A stretch of 64,000 nt of DNA from Kineococcus rhizosphaerae (GCF_003002055.1 NZ_PVZF01000007.1:62001-126000), one strand, 5' to 3'; counted from the first letter of the stretch, positions 52,855 through 61,791 are shown. Made by a program: numbers and translations. Notes: a model not told the origin generated them from the letters alone.

Positions 52855-53853
52855 GTGAGGCGGCAGCGCCGGGGCCTGCGGGCGCTGGCCCTGTTCGTCC
52901 TGGCCCCCTACGTCGGGGAGTTCGTGCTGGGGAACCAGCCGATCACCGCCCTGCTGGAACTGCCGCTGCTCGCGACCATGTACGGCGGGGGCGCCGTGCT
53001 CGTCCGGGAGGTCGGGCGGCGCACCCGCTCCGGGTGGCCCGTGATGGTGCTGCTGGCCGTCGCCTACGCACTGGTCGAAGAGGGGCTGGTCGACCAGATG
53101 CTCTTCAACCCGGCCTACCTGGGGTTGACCAGCTTCGCCGACCAGGCCGCGGTCCCCGGCATGGGCATCAGCGCCCGGTTGACGGTGGACTCCGTGGCGC
53201 TGCACGCCACCGGCAGCACGTGCGTGCCCATCGCCCTCGTGGAGGCCTTCGACCGGGGCGCCCCCCGGCCGTGGTTGGGACGACGGGGTCTGGTGGCGGT
53301 GGCCGTGGTGTTCGTCGCCGGGTCGGCCGGGCTCGCCGTGCTGCAGGCGGTCGACCTGCGTTTCGTCGGCAGCCCTGCGCAGTTCGCCGTCACGGCCGCC
53401 GCCGTCGCCGGGCTGATCGCCCTCGCCGTCCGCCGGGCGCGGCAGGTCGTCGACGACCGGCGCGGCCCCGCGGGGGCGGTCCCCCGGCCCCGGACCGTCC
53501 TGCTCGCCGCGTTCGGCGTCACGACCGGTTTCTGGCTGCTCGACCTGTTCCTGGTCCCGGTGGCCGGGGCGTGGGTGGGCGTCTGCTGCGGGGCGGCGGT
53601 CCTGGCCGGCGGGGCGGTGCTGCTGTCCCGGGCCTCGCGCCGGGCGGGCTGGGGTTCGCAGCACCGTCTCGCCGCGGCCTGCGGTGCTCTCCCGACGTAC
53701 CTGTGGCTGGCCCCGGTGAACACGGCCCAGCTCGGGATCCCCCCGGCCCTGGGCGCGGCCGGCAACGTCGTGTTCGGTGCGAGCGCGGTGCTGCTGGCGG
53801 TGGCCGCGTGGCGGGCGGACGCGCACCGGCGCCCGGTGGAGGCCCGCGTCTGA
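52855..53853 (+). CDS. Polytopic membrane protein of unknown function
   Basis: 332 residues from GTG 52855, with GAGGGA upstream; an earlier GTG (52810) is less well placed. About nine hydrophobic segments are visible, starting ALALFVLAPYVGEFVLG. A charged motif within membrane, AVAYALVEEGLVDQMLFNPA, stands out, but I cannot tie it to a named family. A TTGACG -35-like hexamer is about 65 bp upstream. It is divergent from tRNA-Ser. Confidence 0.65.
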   Translation: MRRQRRGLRALALFVLAPYVGEFVLGNQPITALLELPLLATMYGGGAVLVREVGRRTRSGWPVMVLLAVAYALVEEGLVDQMLFNPAYLGLTSFADQAAVPGMGISARLTVDSVALHATGSTCVPIALVEAFDRGAPRPWLGRRGLVAVAVVFVAGSAGLAVLQAVDLRFVGSPAQFAVTAAAVAGLIALAVRRARQVVDDRRGPAGAVPRPRTVLLAAFGVTTGFWLLDLFLVPVAGAWVGVCCGAAVLAGGAVLLSRASRRAGWGSQHRLAAACGALPTYLWLAPVNTAQLGIPPALGAAGNVVFGASAVLLAVAAWRADAHRRPVEARV

Positions 53854-54009
53854 CGAGGTGACGAGGCGGTGGCGGGGTCGAACGGGGCGACCTCCACCCG
53901 ATCCCCACCCGACCCCCTCCCGCCCGCGGGCCCGACCGGCGCGATCGCGGCCCGGAACCGGTGTAGCGTCGGGCGACCTGTTCGCCCCGAGCACCCGAGC
54001 GAGTTCCCG

Positions 54010-54753
54010 TTGCCCGAAGCCCTGCGCTGCGTCGTCGTCCTGCCCACGTACGACGAGGCCGAGAACATCGCCGGGATGCTGGACCGGGTCCTGGCCTCCC
54101 CCGTCGTGCCCGACGTCCTGGTCGTGGACGACTCATCCCCCGACGGCACGGGGGCGCTCGTGGAGCAGGTCGCGGCGCGCTACCCCTCCGGCCGGGTGCG
54201 GTTGCTGACGCGCACCACGAAGGACGGGCTGGGCGCCGCCTACCGGGCGGGGTTCGCGCACGTCCTCGCCACGGGGGACCACGACGTCGTCGTGCAGATG
54301 GACGCCGACGGCTCGCACCCCGTGGAGGCGCTGACGCGGATGCTGGCGCAGATCGACCACGGCGCGGACCTGGTCCTGGGTGCGCGGTACGTGCGCGGCG
54401 GCGCGCTCGACGAGGCGTGGCCCTGGTACCGCAAGGCCCTCTCGCGCGGGGCGAACGTCTACGCGCGGGTCCTGCTGGGGGCTCCGGTGGCCGACCTGAC
54501 GGGCGGTTTCAAGGCCTGGCGCGCGGACCTGCTGCGGTCGCTGGACCTGTCGCAGCTGACCGCGGCCGGCTACGCGTTCCAGATCCAGACGACGCTGGCG
54601 GCGCTGCAGCGGGGGGCGACGGTCCGCGAGGTCCCGATCCTGTTCACCGAGCGGACCCACGGGACGTCGAAGATGAGCGGGGACATCATCCGCGAGGCGA
54701 TGGTCTCGGTCGTGCGGATGCGGCGGTACGGCCCGACGGGCCGCCGTCCCTGA
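54010..54753 (+). CDS. Polyprenol-phosphate mannosyltransferase (Ppm1/DPM1-like, GT2)
   Basis: 247 residues if started at TTG 54010; the frame is open back to GTG 53869, so the start is uncertain. GT2 motifs: VVVLPTYDEAENIAGML, VVDDSSPDGTG, metal-binding QMDADGSHP, LVLGARYVRGG and LTGGFKAWRADLL, then EVPILFTERTHGTSKMSG. This is the soluble catalytic domain of actinobacterial polyprenol monophosphomannose synthase. It makes mannosyl-phosphoryl-polyprenol for lipoglycan and protein mannosylation (family knowledge). No acyltransferase (Lnt) fusion is present here. Confidence 0.85.
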   Translation: MPEALRCVVVLPTYDEAENIAGMLDRVLASPVVPDVLVVDDSSPDGTGALVEQVAARYPSGRVRLLTRTTKDGLGAAYRAGFAHVLATGDHDVVVQMDADGSHPVEALTRMLAQIDHGADLVLGARYVRGGALDEAWPWYRKALSRGANVYARVLLGAPVADLTGGFKAWRADLLRSLDLSQLTAAGYAFQIQTTLAALQRGATVREVPILFTERTHGTSKMSGDIIREAMVSVVRMRRYGPTGRRP

Positions 54754-54797
54754 GCCGCCGCCCGGATCGGGCGCCGCGTGAGCCAGAACACGCAGGG

Positions 54798-54827
54798 TCA
54801 CGAGTGGTCGCTGTGACTCGCTCGTGA
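54798..54827. promoter_or_regulatory. Dyad TCACGAG-N16-CTCGTGA upstream of the EAL gene
   Basis: TCACGAG at 54798-54804 and CTCGTGA at 54821-54827 form an inverted pair, with an inner near-copy GTGACTCG. It lies 134 bp upstream of the GTG start at 54961 and 45 bp after the mannosyltransferase stop. It could be an operator or a hairpin. Confidence 0.35.
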
Positions 54828-54960
54828 TTGTGTAGAGCGCAGGGTTCTGGAAAGGTCAGCCGAGCGCACGATCCCGACGCACCGACCCGCGCGGTGCCCG
54901 ATCGGACTGCGGACACGGTGGGGCAGGCAGGCGACGGGCACGTCCGCGGGAGGTCGACAG

Positions 54961-56082
54961 GTGCAGGTGCACGCGCAGGACGACGACGCCGACGCCGTCG
55001 CCCAACTCCTGGACCTGGCGCGTGACATCTTCGGCACGCCCGTCGCCGCCCTGACCCGCCCCACCGTCACCACGCCCCACCACGTGGAGCAGACCAGCAG
55101 CGAGCTGGACCCGCACGCCACCGTCCGGTTGCTGGCGGCGACGGACCTGGCCCTGGCGTCCCCGGCGGTCGACGTCGTCCGTCCCGACGGTGCGGCCGAC
55201 GGCCGGATCGTCGGGGTCGGCGCGGACCCCTCCGAACGGCTCGAACCGCGGCAGCTGGAGGCCCTGCACGTCGTGGCGGCGCTCATCGCGGGGGTCCTGC
55301 ACCACCGCGACCGGCGCCGCGCCGACCGCGAGGACCGGCTGGCCTCCCTCGACGCGCTCGTCGCGGGCTCGGGTCGCAGCACGGTCCTGCAACCCATCGT
55401 GGACCTGCGCTCGGGAGCGGTGGTGGGCGCGGAGGCGCTGAGCCGGTTCACGAGCCCGGCCGGGACGGCCCGCCGGCCCGAGCAGGTGTTCTCCGACGCC
55501 CGGACGGCCGGCGTCGGCGTGGAGCTCGAACAGGCCGCCATCGCCTCCGCGCTGGATCAGCTGCCGCTCGTCCCGATGGGCGGCTACCTCAGCGTCAACG
55601 CCTCGGCCGACGCCCTGCTCGACCCCCGCACGCGTGACCTGCTGACCGCGGACGGGTCCGAGCGCCTCGTCGTGGAGATCACCGAGCACGACCCCGTCGC
55701 CGACTACGAGGCCCTCACCGGCGTCACCTCCGCCCTGCGCCGGCACGGTGTCCGCATCGCCGTCGACGACGCCGGCGCCGGTTTCGCCAGCCTCCAGCAC
55801 GTGCTGCACCTGACCCCGGACATCGTGAAGCTCGACATCGCGTTCGTGCGCGGGATCGACACCGACCCCGCGCGGCGCGCCGTCGCGCGGGCCCTGGTGG
55901 GTTTCGCCTCCGAACTCGGCTCGACGATGGTCGCCGAGGGGGTCGAGCGCGAGGACGAGCTCGCCGTCCTCACCGAGCTCGGCGTCGAGTGCGGGCAGGG
56001 GTACCTGCTGGGCCGGCCCACCGCGACGCCCTACTGGGGCGCCGGCCCCGACGGCACGACCGCGATCGTCCTGCCCCGCTGA
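54961..56082 (+). CDS. Soluble EAL-domain protein with GAF-like N-terminus
   Basis: 373 residues from GTG 54961 behind GGGAGG. The N-terminal about 115 residues form a GAF-like sensor. The EAL domain follows: VGAEALSRF, VEITEHDPV, VDDAGAGFASLQHV (DDAGAG replaces DDFGTG), IVKLDIAFV and VAEGVE. Most metal ligands are kept, so c-di-GMP hydrolysis is plausible, but the altered loop 6 motif could weaken it. It is convergent with the che operon, and a strong bidirectional hairpin lies between them. Confidence 0.82.
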   Translation: MQVHAQDDDADAVAQLLDLARDIFGTPVAALTRPTVTTPHHVEQTSSELDPHATVRLLAATDLALASPAVDVVRPDGAADGRIVGVGADPSERLEPRQLEALHVVAALIAGVLHHRDRRRADREDRLASLDALVAGSGRSTVLQPIVDLRSGAVVGAEALSRFTSPAGTARRPEQVFSDARTAGVGVELEQAAIASALDQLPLVPMGGYLSVNASADALLDPRTRDLLTADGSERLVVEITEHDPVADYEALTGVTSALRRHGVRIAVDDAGAGFASLQHVLHLTPDIVKLDIAFVRGIDTDPARRAVARALVGFASELGSTMVAEGVEREDELAVLTELGVECGQGYLLGRPTATPYWGAGPDGTTAIVLPR

Positions 56083-56101
56083 ACGACCCGCGCCGGACGC
56101 A

Positions 56102-56137
56102 CGAGAACCCCCCGCCCGGACGGGCGAGGGGTTCTCG
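56102..56137. terminator. Bidirectional terminator between the EAL gene and the che operon
   Basis: CGAGAACCCC (56102-56111) pairs with GGGGTTCTCG (56128-56137), and the interior CGCCCG/CGGGCG extends the stem, giving a near-continuous hairpin. It lies 20 bp after the EAL stop and 14 bp before the leftward operon's last stop. Confidence 0.8.
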
Positions 56138-56150
56138 GGACGGACGCGGC

Positions 56151-57047
56151 TCAGAACGTGACGATGCTCAGCGCGCCCTTGCCGTAGCGGGACACCTCGA
56201 CGGCCAGGTCGAGACGGCTGCCCGTGCGGGTGGCCCAGTCCACGACGTCCGGGCGCAGGACCTCACCCGGGACGTACGACGCGTACAGCTTCAGGTGCGC
56301 GGCACCCTCGACGTTGAACAGCGACGCCATGATGTTGAGCACCTCCCGCGCGTTCACGGCGAGGTTCTCGGGCAGTTCGCGGTCCTCGACGGCGGCCTCG
56401 CTGGCCCCGGGGGGCAGCAGGCCGATCGCGGCACCGGCGTGGGCGGCCAGGGCGAAGTCGAAGACCACGACGGCCTTGGACTTCAGGTGGTCGTCCACGT
56501 ACAGGCCCACGAGCGAGCCGGGCGCGCCGCCGACGGGGACGGCCGAACCGTCCTTGAGGTCGACGTCGCGGTTCAGCAGGTCCGAGAGGAGGTTGCGGAT
56601 CGCCAGGTTCGACGGCAACGGGTTGACCTCGAACCTGACCTCGCCCTGGGCGACGGAGGTCTCGGCCGCACCGGACCCGGCGTCGCCGCCGAGGACGGGG
56701 GCGAGCGCCGCGGCGAACGCCTCGGGGGTGAAGGGCTTGGCGATGAGGAACAGGGCGCCGGCAGCGGCCGCCTTGTCGCGCATCTCCTCCGAGCCCTCCG
56801 AGGTGACGAAGCCGAACGGCACGTCGATGCCCGAACCGCGCAGGTTCTGCAGCATCTCGATGCCCGTGGCCTCGGGCATGTTCCAGTCCGAGAGGACGAT
56901 GTCCGGGTTCTCCGAGCGGACGAGGTCGAAACCCTCCTTGCCGTTCTCGGCCTGGACGACGTCGACCCAGTCGTAGCCCGCCTGCCGCAGCGTGCGGATG
57001 ACGATCTGCCGCATGACGCGGCTGTCGTCGACCACCAGCGCCTTCAC
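56151..57047 (-). CDS. Response regulator with C-terminal CheX-like domain
   Basis: 298 residues from GTG 57047, behind AGGGGTGAC. A CheY-like receiver (1-120) has LVVDDSRVMRQIV, phospho-acceptor in VLSDWNMPEATG, VTSEGS and IAKPFTPE. After a linker, residues about 140-298 form a domain whose motif NAREVLNIMASLFN parallels the catalytic E-V-x-N motif of CheX-type phosphatases (GEVANIVGGN in the neighbouring protein). It may be a CheY-like phosphatase or adaptor acting on itself or on CheY. It is the last gene of the che operon. Confidence 0.78.
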   Translation of the reverse strand: MKALVVDDSRVMRQIVIRTLRQAGYDWVDVVQAENGKEGFDLVRSENPDIVLSDWNMPEATGIEMLQNLRGSGIDVPFGFVTSEGSEEMRDKAAAAGALFLIAKPFTPEAFAAALAPVLGGDAGSGAAETSVAQGEVRFEVNPLPSNLAIRNLLSDLLNRDVDLKDGSAVPVGGAPGSLVGLYVDDHLKSKAVVVFDFALAAHAGAAIGLLPPGASEAAVEDRELPENLAVNAREVLNIMASLFNVEGAAHLKLYASYVPGEVLRPDVVDWATRTGSRLDLAVEVSRYGKGALSIVTF

Positions 57048-57051
57048 GACG

Positions 57052-57552
57052 TCACCCCTGCCCGTTCTCGGAACCGCCGGCCAGCCACACTTCGAAGGTG
57101 AGCCACTGACCCTGCCAGTTCGCGTCCAGACGCGCTGCCAGGCGGTCCGAGGCGCCGTGCAGGGGCTTGGCGGTCGACACGACCGGCAGACCCAGTGGTC
57201 CCGCGTCGGGGACGAGGGCCTTGATGTTGCCGCCGACGATGTTCGCGACCTCACCCAGGGAGTCGTACACGTCCTCGTCCTCCAGCTCGCCGTCCTCCTG
57301 CAGGAGGGCGGCGGCCAGCGGGGTGGCGAGCGGGCGCTCGACGCTGACGGTGACGATGCCCGGGCGGGCGCCCGAGATCGTCACCGACGCGCAGAGGATG
57401 TCGCCCTCGATGTCGTGCTGCTCGAACGACGGCAGCAGGAACTCGGTGTGCGCGAAGTACGACGACCACATGGCGTCGACGATCTGGCCCAGGGCCTCGT
57501 CCTCGACGTAGTCGGTCGGTTCGTCGTAGAACTCCTCGACCAGTTCGGTCAC
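57052..57552 (-). CDS. cheX: CheX-like CheY-phosphate phosphatase
   Basis: 166 residues from GTG 57552, overlapping the cheY stop by 3-4 bp. The CheC/CheX/FliY signature is YDSLGEVANIVGGNIKALVP, whose Glu and Asn positions form the phosphatase site. The N-terminus is acidic (ELVEEFYDEPTDYVEDEALG). Family knowledge: CheX dimers remove phosphate from CheY. Absence of CheZ in the window is consistent with this protein resetting the signal. Confidence 0.82.
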   Translation of the reverse strand: MTELVEEFYDEPTDYVEDEALGQIVDAMWSSYFAHTEFLLPSFEQHDIEGDILCASVTISGARPGIVTVSVERPLATPLAAALLQEDGELEDEDVYDSLGEVANIVGGNIKALVPDAGPLGLPVVSTAKPLHGASDRLAARLDANWQGQWLTFEVWLAGGSENGQG

Positions 57553-57932
57553 GCCTGCACCCCTTCCGGCAGCAACCCGAGGAGCGACAGCTTCTCCTCG
57601 AGGGACTCGACCGTGAACGGCTTGATGAGGTACTCGTGCGCACCGGCGGCCAGGGCGCGGACGATCTGCCCGTGCTCGGCCTCGGTGGTGACCATCATCA
57701 GGGTGAGCGCGCGGTAGTCACGGTTCGCCCGGACCTGGGTGACGAACGTGAGCCCGTCCATCACCGGCATGTTCCAGTCGACCGTGGCGAGGTCGGGCAG
57801 CGGGCCCGCCTCCAGAGCCTTCAGCGCCTCGGCGCCGTCGGCCGCCTCGACCGTTTCGTACCCGAGCTTCCGCAGCGCACCGGCGATGATCTTCCGCATG
57901 GCGCGGGAGTCGTCGACAACAAGAGCCCTCAT
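57549..57932 (-). CDS. cheY: Chemotaxis response regulator CheY
   Basis: 127 residues from ATG 57932. Single receiver domain: acidic pocket VVDDSRAMRKII, phospho-acceptor Asp in TVDWNMPVMDG, Thr in MMVTTEAEHG, Lys in YLIKPFT. It overlaps cheR (4 bp) and cheX. In its phosphorylated form it should bind the flagellar switch. Confidence 0.9.
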   Translation of the reverse strand: MRALVVDDSRAMRKIIAGALRKLGYETVEAADGAEALKALEAGPLPDLATVDWNMPVMDGLTFVTQVRANRDYRALTLMMVTTEAEHGQIVRALAAGAHEYLIKPFTVESLEEKLSLLGLLPEGVQA

Positions 57933-58759
57933 GCCTGACCTCCGTTCTTGGGACGGTGGACCGAAACCCGTCCGATGAGTTCGCGGTCCCAGTTCTCATC
58001 GACGCCCAGCGTCGTTTCTGCACCCCCGAGGAACATGTATCCACCGGGGCGGAGGACCTTCCTGACCCGGGACAGGATGTCCCGCTTGGTCTCGAGGTCG
58101 AAGTAGATGAGCACGTTGCGCAGGAACACCACGTCGAACTGACCGAGGGCCGCGTACGAGCTCGTGAGGTTCAGCTGCTGGAAACGCACCATGCGCTTGA
58201 TGTCGTCGTTCACCTGCCACTGGGTGCCCACGCGGGTGAAGTGGCGGACCAGCAGGGGCGCCGGCAGACCGCGGTTCATCTCCAACTGCGAGTAGCGTCC
58301 CGCCTTGGCCTTCTCCAGCACCTCGTTCGAGAGGTCGGTCCCGATGATCTCGGCCCGCCACCCCTCCGCGACCAGGCTGTCCTGCAGCGAGATCGCGAGG
58401 CTGTAGGCCTCCTGACCCGTCGAGCTGGCCGCGGACCAGACGCGCAGCGACCGGGTGGTCGCCCGCGCCTGCTTCAGGGCCGGCAGGACCGACGTCGAGA
58501 AGGCCTGGAACGGGGCGCCGTCGCGGAACCACGACGTCTCGTTCGTCGTGAGGGCTTCGACGATGGCGGTCTGCGCCCGGCGGTCGGGACGCAGCCGGAC
58601 ACCGTCGACGTACGCGGAGACGTCGGCGGCGCCGGCGGCACGCGCCAGCGGCACGAGCCGGGACTCGACGAGGTACTCCTTGCCCTTCTCGAGGACGATC
58701 GCACTCTCCTTGCGCACGAGGGTGCAGACCCAGTCGAAGGCCGTGGGTGTGAGTGCCAT
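57929..58759 (-). CDS. cheR: Chemotaxis protein methyltransferase CheR
   Basis: 276 residues from ATG 58759. The N-terminal helical domain (FDWVCTLVRKESAIVLEKGKEYLVESRL) and TTNETSWFRD precede the SAM-binding fold: VWSAASSTGQEAYSLAI, EIIGTDLSNEVLEKAKAG, FDVVFLRNVLIYFD and VLRPGGYMFLG. It methylates glutamates of chemoreceptors with S-adenosylmethionine. Its stop overlaps the cheY start by 4 bp and its start follows cheB by 1 bp. Confidence 0.93.
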   Translation of the reverse strand: MALTPTAFDWVCTLVRKESAIVLEKGKEYLVESRLVPLARAAGAADVSAYVDGVRLRPDRRAQTAIVEALTTNETSWFRDGAPFQAFSTSVLPALKQARATTRSLRVWSAASSTGQEAYSLAISLQDSLVAEGWRAEIIGTDLSNEVLEKAKAGRYSQLEMNRGLPAPLLVRHFTRVGTQWQVNDDIKRMVRFQQLNLTSSYAALGQFDVVFLRNVLIYFDLETKRDILSRVRKVLRPGGYMFLGGAETTLGVDENWDRELIGRVSVHRPKNGGQA

Positions 58760-58760
58760 G

Positions 58761-60038
58761 TCACCACCTGCCTTGGGGGGGACGGGCCGCCGGGGCGGCC
58801 GGACGGAACGTCGACGGGCGGGCCGACGGGGAACTGGAGGAACCGGAGGAACCGGCAGAACCGGTGGAGCGGGGGGTGGTGCCGAACGGGGTGGACCTGA
58901 CCGCCGGGGCGGGGGCCGTCGTCCGGGGCGCGGCGGCGGGCGCCACCCGGCCCGCCGGCCCCAGCCGGCGCTGGACGGCGTCAGCGATGGAGCCCAGGGG
59001 AAGGACCTCGTCCGCGATGCCCTCGCGGGTGACGGCTCCGGGCATCCCCCAGACGACCGAGGTGGCCTCGTCCTGGGCGAGGACCTGTCCCCCGGCCGCG
59101 GCGACGGCCTTGCACCCGAGCTTGCCGTCCGAGCCCATCCCGGTGAGGATCACCGCGAGGAGCTCGCCGCCGTACGTCGCGACCGCCGAGCGGATCATGA
59201 CGTCGACCGCGGGTCTGCAGAAGTTCTCGGCAGGCCCCTGGTTCAACTTGATCACCGTCTGCGGACCGCGCCGGACGACCTCCATGTGGAAGTCCCCCGG
59301 GGCGACGTAGACGGTGCCCGGCACCACGACGTCGCCGTCGGCGGCCTCGACGACGCGCAGCGCGCTGACCTTGTCCAGGCGCTGGGCGTACAGGCGGGTG
59401 AAGACGGGCGGCATGTGCTGGGTCACCAGCACGGGGACGCCGAGGTTCGCGGGGAGCTTGGCCAGGACCGCCGACAGCGCCTCGGGGCCGCCGGTGGAGG
59501 AACCGACGACGAGGGCGCGGGGCGCCTTGAGGGCACCGGTGCGCTCGCGGGTCGTGACGGGGGTGGCCGCGCGGGCCGGCTCGGCCGCGGCGGGGCGGGC
59601 GAGGGCCGGGGCGGCGGGCGCACCGTGCCCGGGGACGAGCGCCTTGATCTTGGGGATGAGCTGCTGGCGGACCGACTCCATGGACTCCTGGACGCTGCCG
59701 ACGTTGGCCGGCTTCGTCACGTAGTCCGAGGCGCCCGAGGACAGGGCCTCCAGGGTCGCGGTCGCGCCGCGCTCGGTGAGCGTGGAGAACATGATGACCG
59801 GCAGCTTCCGGTCGACCTTGCGGATCTCCTTGACGGTCTCGAGGCCGTCCATGACGGGCATCTCGATGTCCAGGGTCACCGCGTCGGGCTTGAGCTGGGC
59901 GATCTTCTCGAGCGCGATCCTGCCGTTGGCCGCCGTGCCGACGACCTCGATGGCCGGGTCCGAGGCCAGGACGTCGGTCACGATCCGCCGGACGACGACG
60001 GAGTCGTCCACCGTGAGCACACGGATCCTCTGGCCCAC
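58761..60038 (-). CDS. cheB: Protein-glutamate methylesterase/response regulator CheB
   Basis: 425 residues from GTG 60038. Receiver domain (1-120): VLTVDDSVVVRRIV, phospho-acceptor in VTLDIEMPVMDG, TKPANVGS. After an Ala/Pro-rich linker comes the methylesterase domain (about 165-355) with nucleophile Ser in VVGSSTGGPEAL, His in VTQHMPPVF and Asp in LTGMGSDGKLG. A low-complexity Ser/Gly/Pro/Ala tail of about 60 residues is unusual for CheB. It demethylates or deamidates chemoreceptors in adaptation. First gene of the che operon. Confidence 0.93.
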   Translation of the reverse strand: MGQRIRVLTVDDSVVVRRIVTDVLASDPAIEVVGTAANGRIALEKIAQLKPDAVTLDIEMPVMDGLETVKEIRKVDRKLPVIMFSTLTERGATATLEALSSGASDYVTKPANVGSVQESMESVRQQLIPKIKALVPGHGAPAAPALARPAAAEPARAATPVTTRERTGALKAPRALVVGSSTGGPEALSAVLAKLPANLGVPVLVTQHMPPVFTRLYAQRLDKVSALRVVEAADGDVVVPGTVYVAPGDFHMEVVRRGPQTVIKLNQGPAENFCRPAVDVMIRSAVATYGGELLAVILTGMGSDGKLGCKAVAAAGGQVLAQDEATSVVWGMPGAVTREGIADEVLPLGSIADAVQRRLGPAGRVAPAAAPRTTAPAPAVRSTPFGTTPRSTGSAGSSGSSSSPSARPSTFRPAAPAARPPQGRW

Positions 60039-60283
60039 CTCGCACCGCCCTTCCTCACCGTCGGCGCGCGGTCCGGCGCCGTGGGACACCGCCCGCGACG
60101 GGCGACTCCCTATCCATCGGCGGCGGGGCCGCAACCTTGAACGACGGCACGCACCTCGTGACTGTCCCTACCCAGCTACTGTGCGTCGCCGAGCGCTCAC
60201 TCGTCGACCGGGCCCGCGTCGGGGCCGGCCGCCGGGCGCCCAGCACCCGGCGAACCCCCAGCGGGACCGGCGATGATGCGCGG

Positions 60284-61084
60284 GTGCCCCGCCGCCTGAC
60301 CGCCGCCGACATGCCCAGCGGGCTCACCGTCCGCATCGACCGCGTCCGCCGGGACGGCGCGTGGCTGCGGACGTGGACGATGTGGATCGCCGAGACCGAC
60401 GACGTCCCCCCGCAGCACCGGCACGACGTCGTCCTCGTCCACGGCCTCGGGGTCTCCTCGGCGTACTTCCAGCGCCTCGCCGTGGAACTGGCCCGCTTCG
60501 GCACCGTGCACCTCGTGGAGCTGCCGGGCTTCGCGGGCGTCCCGCACCCGGACCGGCGCATGACGACGCAGGAGATGGGCAGGCTCGTCGCCTCCTGGGT
60601 CCGCGAGCAGGGCCTGACGGGGGTGCTGCTCCTGGGGCACTCGATGGGCGCCCAGGTCGTGACCGAGGTCGCCCTGCGCGACCCCGACCTCGTCGGGCAC
60701 GTCGCGCTCGTCGGGCCGCCGGTGAACCTGGAGGAACGCTCGGTCCCGAAGCAGGTGGCCCGGTTGCTGCAGGCCGCGGTCTTCGAACCCCCCGCGGTGC
60801 GCCGGATGTCGATCGAGGGCTACCTGCGCTGCGGGTGGCGGTGGATCGCCCACACGCTCCCGTCGATGATGCGCTACCCCATCGAGGACCGGATCACCGG
60901 CGTCGACGTCCCCGTCCTCGTCCTGCGCGGCGCCCACGACGCCGTCGCGCCCGAGGGATGGTGCCGGATGCTCGCCGACCGTGCCCGCAAGGGGACCTTC
61001 GCGCAGGTCCCCGGCGCCCACTCGGTCGTGTTCGACCACGCCCGCGAGGTCGCCGACCACCTCGCCGGGCTCGTCACCCGGTGA
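60284..61084 (+). CDS. Alpha/beta hydrolase
   Basis: 266 residues from GTG 60284; ATG 60312 and further upstream starts are possible. Alpha/beta hydrolase features: VVLVHGLGVSSAYFQRLA, nucleophile elbow LLGHSMGAQV, acid in LRGAHDAVAPE and His in VPGAHSVVFDH. Substrate unknown. The next gene begins 8 bp after the stop and encodes another hydrolase, so they form an operon, divergent from cheB. Confidence 0.8.
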   Translation: MPRRLTAADMPSGLTVRIDRVRRDGAWLRTWTMWIAETDDVPPQHRHDVVLVHGLGVSSAYFQRLAVELARFGTVHLVELPGFAGVPHPDRRMTTQEMGRLVASWVREQGLTGVLLLGHSMGAQVVTEVALRDPDLVGHVALVGPPVNLEERSVPKQVARLLQAAVFEPPAVRRMSIEGYLRCGWRWIAHTLPSMMRYPIEDRITGVDVPVLVLRGAHDAVAPEGWCRMLADRARKGTFAQVPGAHSVVFDHAREVADHLAGLVTR

Positions 61085-61091
61085 CCGCCCC

Positions 61092-61748
61092 GTGAACCTC
61101 ACCGCCCGGCTGGCCGACTACGCCTGGCTCGTGCGGGCCCAGCTGCGGTTGCGGACCCCGGACTGGTCCGCTGGCACGGGTGCCCCGGTGCTGCTGGTCC
61201 CGGGGATCTGGGAGACGTGGCACGTGATGCGCGGGCTCGGGGACGCGCTGCACCGGGCCGGGCACCCCGTCCACGGCCTCGACCTCGGGACGAACTCCGC
61301 GGACCTGGCGTCCTCGGCGGAGCGGCTGTGCGCGCGCCTCGACGGCCTCGACCTGCGGCACGCGGTCGTCGTCGCCCACTCCAAGGGCGGGCTCGTCGCC
61401 AAGCTCGCCCTCGGGCGCACCGACCGCCTCGACGGGGTCGTGGCGCTGGCGACCCCCTTCGCCGGGTCCCGGTACGCGACGTGGTTCCCGGCCCGGCCCG
61501 TGCGGCGGCTGTCCCCGCGCGACCCGGAGATCCGGGCCCTGGCCGCCGACGCGAGCCGGCACGCGCGCATCGTCGCGTTCCGGCCCCGCTACGACCCGCA
61601 CGTCCCCCGGGCCGCGACGGGGGCGGCCGCGCTCACCGGGGCCGTGGAGATCGAGGTCGACCTGGAGGGCCACTTCCGGCTGCTGGGGGACCCGGGCGTC
61701 CAGGCGGCCGTCGTGCGCGCGGTGGAGGGGTTCGGCGCCGGCCGGTGA
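61092..61748 (+). CDS. Lipase/esterase-like alpha/beta hydrolase
   Basis: 218 residues from GTG 61092 (GTG 61081 is an alternative). VLLVPGIWETWHVMRGLGDA and the nucleophile AHSKGGLVAKLAL are typical of triacylglycerol lipase/PGAP1-like hydrolases. ALATPFAGSRYATWF and the final EVDLEGHFRLLGDPG supply the likely His. No signal peptide is seen. Likely acts with the neighbouring hydrolase on a membrane lipid or ester (inference). Confidence 0.75.
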   Translation: MNLTARLADYAWLVRAQLRLRTPDWSAGTGAPVLLVPGIWETWHVMRGLGDALHRAGHPVHGLDLGTNSADLASSAERLCARLDGLDLRHAVVVAHSKGGLVAKLALGRTDRLDGVVALATPFAGSRYATWFPARPVRRLSPRDPEIRALAADASRHARIVAFRPRYDPHVPRAATGAAALTGAVEIEVDLEGHFRLLGDPGVQAAVVRAVEGFGAGR

Positions 61749-61785
61749 GCCCGACGGCCCCCGCGGGACGGGGAGGCCGTCGGGC
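61749..61785. terminator. Bidirectional terminator hairpin
   Basis: Perfect 11-bp inverted repeat GCCCGACGGCC / GGCCGTCGGGC with a 15-nt loop, starting right after the lipase stop and ending 6 bp before the stop of the convergent YcnI-type gene. Confidence 0.78.
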
Positions 61786-61791
61786 CGGTCG

